Position numbers and translations under genes: made by a program. A stretch of DNA of 40,437 bases from assembly GCF_019956415.1 (NCBI RefSeq), contig NZ_JAHBDK010000051.1, positions 1-40,437 of the forward strand, given 5' to 3'. This stretch comes from Pseudomonas sp. GL-B-19 (GTDB lineage: Bacteria > Pseudomonadota > Gammaproteobacteria > Pseudomonadales > Pseudomonadaceae). Position 1 is the first letter of the stretch; the number at the start of each line of letters is the position of its first letter. Below the pieces are notes generated by a model. The model made no database searches and was not told the DNA's origin. It saw only the letters and a list, made by a program, of their open reading frames with translations. Below, piece by piece: positions 37,780 to 40,437 of the stretch.

Positions 37780-38787
37780 GTGATCGAGTTTCAAAACGTC
37801 CACAAAACCTACCGCGTCGCCGGTAAGGATATTCCCGCCCTGCATCCGACCAGTCTGACGATTGAGAACGGTCAGGTTTTCGGCCTGATAGGTCATTCCG
37901 GTGCGGGAAAAAGTACCCTGCTGCGTCTGATCAATCGCCTGGAGAACTCCAGTGGCGGCAAGATCATCGTCGACGGCGAAGAAGTCACTGCGCTGGATGC
38001 CAACAGCCTGCGACGCTTCCGTCAGCAAGTCGGGATGATTTTTCAGCACTTCAACTTGCTGGCGTCGAAGACGGTTGCGGACAACGTCGCGTTGCCGCTG
38101 ACCCTCGCCGGCGAATTGTCGCGCAGCGAGATCGACCTGCGCGTGGCCGAATTGCTGGCGCGGGTGGGTTTGTCCGATCACGCCAAGAAGTACCCGGCGC
38201 AGTTGTCCGGTGGCCAGAAGCAGCGTGTCGGCATTGCCCGCGCCTTGGCGACCAAGCCGAAAATCCTGCTGTGTGACGAAGCCACCAGCGCCCTGGACCC
38301 GCAGACCACTGCGTCGGTTCTGCAATTGCTGGCCGAGATTAACCGCGAGCTGAAGCTGACCATCGTCCTGATCACCCACGAGATGGACGTGATCCGCCGC
38401 GTTTGCGACCAGGTGGCGGTAATGGACGCCGGTGTGATCGTCGAGCAAGGCTCGGTGGCCCAGGTGTTCCTGCATCCGAAACACCCGACTACCAAGCGTT
38501 TTGTGCAAGAAGACGAGCAGATCGACGAAAGCGAACAACGCGATGACTTCGCTCACGTGCCGGGCCGCATCGTGCGTCTGACCTTCCAGGGCGACGCGAC
38601 CTATGCGCCGTTGCTGGGCACCGTCGCCCGGGAAACCGGTGTGGACTACAGCATCCTGGCCGGCCGTATCGACCGCATCAAAGACGTCCCTTACGGGCAA
38701 CTCACTCTGGCCGTCACCGGTGGCGACATGGACGCGGCGTTTGCCCGTTTCACCGCGGCTGACGTCCACATGGAGGTGCTGCGCTAA
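37780..38787 (+). CDS. metN: Methionine ABC transporter ATPase MetN, 335 aa
   Basis: ATPase of D/L-methionine uptake. Walker A is GHSGAGKST (about residues 38-46), the signature LSGGQKQRVGIARAL, and Walker B ILLCDEATSALDP. The C-terminal NIL/ACT-like domain (about 260-335) binds methionine for feedback inhibition. The start is GTG 37780, preceded by AAGG. The stop overlaps the metI start (TAATG). Confidence 0.92.
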   Translation: MIEFQNVHKTYRVAGKDIPALHPTSLTIENGQVFGLIGHSGAGKSTLLRLINRLENSSGGKIIVDGEEVTALDANSLRRFRQQVGMIFQHFNLLASKTVADNVALPLTLAGELSRSEIDLRVAELLARVGLSDHAKKYPAQLSGGQKQRVGIARALATKPKILLCDEATSALDPQTTASVLQLLAEINRELKLTIVLITHEMDVIRRVCDQVAVMDAGVIVEQGSVAQVFLHPKHPTTKRFVQEDEQIDESEQRDDFAHVPGRIVRLTFQGDATYAPLLGTVARETGVDYSILAGRIDRIKDVPYGQLTLAVTGGDMDAAFARFTAADVHMEVLR

Positions 38788-39461
38788 TGGAAGCCCTGAC
38801 TGCTTTCTTTGCCAATATCGACTGGTTCGAAATCTGGCTGGCCACCGGCGACACGCTGCTGATGCTCGGCGGTTCGTTGTTGTTCACCGTGTTGCTCGGC
38901 TTGCCGCTGGGTGTGCTGCTGTTCCTGTGCAGCCCTCGCCAGTTGCTGGAAGCCAAAGGCGTCTACGCGATGCTGTCGCTGGTGGTGAACATCCTGCGTT
39001 CGCTGCCCTTCATCATCCTGTTGATCGTGATGATTCCGTTCACCGTGCTGATCACCGGTACGTCGCTGGGTGTCGCCGGTGCGATCCCGCCGTTGGTGGT
39101 GGGTGCTACGCCGTTCTTCGCCCGACTGGTGGAAACCGCGCTACGTGAAGTGGATCGCGGCATCATTGAAGCGACCCAGGCCATGGGCGCGACGACGCGT
39201 CAGATCATCACCAATGCCTTGTTGCCAGAAGCGCGTCCGGGCATTTTTGCAGCGATTACGGTGACGGCAATTACATTGGTGTCCTACACGGCAATGGCCG
39301 GTGTGGTCGGCGCTGGCGGTCTGGGCGACCTGGCGATCCGGTTCGGATACCAGCGTTTCCAGACGGATGTGATGGTCGTGACGGTGGTGTTGCTGCTGGT
39401 GCTGGTTCAAGTGCTGCAAACCGTTGGCGACAAATTGGTTGTCCATTTTTCTCGTAAGTAA
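38787..39461 (+). CDS. metI: Methionine ABC transporter permease MetI, 224 aa
   Basis: The membrane subunit, with five predicted helices. The ABC-permease EAA loop is visible as EATQAMGATTRQIITNALLP at about residues 128-147. AGVVGAGGLGDLAIRFGYQR is a MetI hallmark. Translation is coupled to metN by the TAATG overlap; metQ follows after 60 bases. Confidence 0.93.
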   Translation: MEALTAFFANIDWFEIWLATGDTLLMLGGSLLFTVLLGLPLGVLLFLCSPRQLLEAKGVYAMLSLVVNILRSLPFIILLIVMIPFTVLITGTSLGVAGAIPPLVVGATPFFARLVETALREVDRGIIEATQAMGATTRQIITNALLPEARPGIFAAITVTAITLVSYTAMAGVVGAGGLGDLAIRFGYQRFQTDVMVVTVVLLLVLVQVLQTVGDKLVVHFSRK

Positions 39462-39521
39462 GACATGAGCCGGCCATTCGCTGGCAGGCGCCAAACGGGC
39501 GCCTCATATGGAGTTAGCTGA

Positions 39522-40292
39522 ATGAAAAAACTACTCGTCGCGTTTGCTGCTGTTGCGGCTTTTTCCGCCCATGCCGACACCCTGACGGTCGCGGCCACCC
39601 CGGTCCCGCACGCAGAAATCCTCGAATTCGTGAAACCGGCCCTGGCCAAAGAAGGCGTGGACCTGAAGGTCAAAGTCTTCACCGACTACATTCAGCCGAA
39701 CGTGCAGGTGGCGGAAAAACGTCTGGACGCCAACTTCTTCCAGCACCAGCCATACCTCGATGAGTTCAACAAGGCCAAGGGCACCAATCTGGTCGCTGTT
39801 GCCGGTGTTCACCTGGAACCGCTGGGCGCTTACTCCAGCAAGTACAAAGCGCTGACCGAGTTGCCGGGCGGCGCCAATGTGGTGATCCCGAACGACGCCA
39901 CCAACGGCGGCCGTGCGCTGTTGCTGCTGGCGAAGGCAGGCCTGATCAAGTTGAAGGATTCGAACAACATCCTGTCGACCGTGAAGGACATCACCGAGAA
40001 CCCCAAGGATCTGAAATTCCGTGAACTGGAAGCCGCGACCATCCCGCGCGTGCTGACCCAGGTCGACCTGGCGCTGATCAACACCAACTACGCGCTGGAA
40101 GCCAAGCTTGATCCGGCCAAGGATGCGCTGGTCATCGAAGGCAACGACTCGCCTTACGTGAACATCCTCGTGGCCCGCCCTGACGACAAGGACAGCGAAG
40201 CGATGAAGAAACTGGTTGCCGCGCTGCACAGCCCGGAAGTCAAAGCCTTCATCCTCGAGAAGTACAAAGGCGCGGTATTGCCGGCGTTCTGA
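39522..40292 (+). CDS. metQ: Methionine-binding protein MetQ (NlpA family), 256 aa
   Basis: A periplasmic binding protein for MetNI. The signal peptide ends AFSAHA-D at residue 18 and has no lipobox Cys, so unlike E. coli MetQ it is a soluble protein. Family segments are TVAATPVPHAEILEFVKPAL, KVFTDYIQPNVQVAEKRLDA, FFQHQPYLDEFN and the NDATNGGRALLLLAKAGLIK binding loop. GGAG is 7 bases upstream of the ATG. A strong terminator follows. Confidence 0.93.
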   Translation: MKKLLVAFAAVAAFSAHADTLTVAATPVPHAEILEFVKPALAKEGVDLKVKVFTDYIQPNVQVAEKRLDANFFQHQPYLDEFNKAKGTNLVAVAGVHLEPLGAYSSKYKALTELPGGANVVIPNDATNGGRALLLLAKAGLIKLKDSNNILSTVKDITENPKDLKFRELEAATIPRVLTQVDLALINTNYALEAKLDPAKDALVIEGNDSPYVNILVARPDDKDSEAMKKLVAALHSPEVKAFILEKYKGAVLPAF

Positions 40293-40351
40293 AATTGAAG
40301 GGGACGCAGAGCGTCCCTGGCTGCATTACCACGCAGAGCGTGGGAACGATT

Positions 40352-40380
40352 GGGGCGCATTCAATGCGCCCCATTTTTTT
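40352..40380 (+). terminator. Terminator of metNIQ
   Basis: A 9-bp stem GGGGCGCAT/ATGCGCCCC with a three-base loop is followed by ATTTTTTT. Two smaller hairpins (GGACGCAGAGCGTCC, CCACGCAGAGCGTGG) precede it. Confidence 0.88.
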
Positions 40381-40400
40381 ATGCCTGAAACACCGACCCC

Positions 40401-40430
40401 TGTAGGAGCCCGGCTTGCCGGCGATGGCGT
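40401..40430. repeat. REP unit at window end
   Basis: TGTAGGAGCCCGGCTTGCCG followed by GCGATGGCG is the GTAGGAG-type REP unit; any partner lies outside the window. Confidence 0.7.
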
Positions 40431-40437
40431 CCGTGAG

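Noticed and set aside
1..40437. CRISPR arrays, tRNA or rRNA genes, prophage genes
   Set aside because: I saw no regularly spaced direct repeats, no tRNA cloverleaf sequence, no rRNA-like stretch and no phage structural genes in the window.

Overview
The window is chromosomal DNA of a Pseudomonas, most likely of the P. fluorescens group. The protein families, the GC-rich codon use, the many GTGGGAGCGAGCCTGCTCGC-type REP palindromes and the gene order all point there. From gltP (14.5 kb) to metQ (40.3 kb) the order gltP, DUF1328, algB-kinB, ampDh2, diguanylate cyclase, endonuclease-like gene, dsbA, cytochrome c4, cytochrome c5-like, engB, ersA sRNA, polA, DUF2782, thrB, znuA/zur-znuC-znuB, lipoprotein, metNIQ matches, as I remember it, the P. 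aeruginosa PAO1 block PA5479-PA5505. No database was searched.

Left part (1-4.8 kb) is accessory DNA. It holds the end of an IS3-type element inserted in a REP palindrome, a DUF6124-like small gene on the minus strand, and about 330 bases of noncoding DNA with strong RNA-like folds and a rho-independent terminator. A tight plus-strand operon follows: a PAAR spike-tip protein, a DUF2515-like protein, and three tandem paralogues with one N-terminal membrane segment each. This layout fits a type VI secretion effector with a triplicated set of membrane-anchored immunity proteins. No T6SS structural genes lie in the window.

4.9-14.3 kb: a Na/Pi cotransporter with a PhoU-like tail, a membrane-anchored M16 peptidase, a DUF5924/DUF2914 membrane protein, a four-gene MCE-type lipid ABC transporter (permease with STAS domain, ATPase, MlaD-like protein, lipoprotein), and a minus-strand nucleoside-recognition (SpmA/SpmB-type) membrane protein.

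14.5-28.1 kb: gltP; a weakly supported 51-residue ORF; a decayed exported-protein gene, probably an Ivy-type lysozyme inhibitor; DUF1328; a small membrane protein; then the alginate regulators algB-kinB. A minus-strand run follows: a CSS/EAL phosphodiesterase, the AmpDh2-like amidase, and the cluster dsbA, endonuclease/exonuclease/phosphatase protein, GGDEF cyclase. Two cytochrome c genes come next.

28.1-40.4 kb: engB, the ersA sRNA with an AlgU-type promoter, polA, DUF2782, thrB, the zinc uptake locus with a probable Zur operator between znuA and zur, a lipoprotein gene, an apparently frameshifted small gene, and the methionine transporter metNIQ, which ends in a strong terminator. Themes shared by neighbours are alginate and envelope stress (algB, kinB, ersA), c-di-GMP turnover (EAL and GGDEF proteins), and envelope maintenance (MCE transporter, amidase, DsbA).
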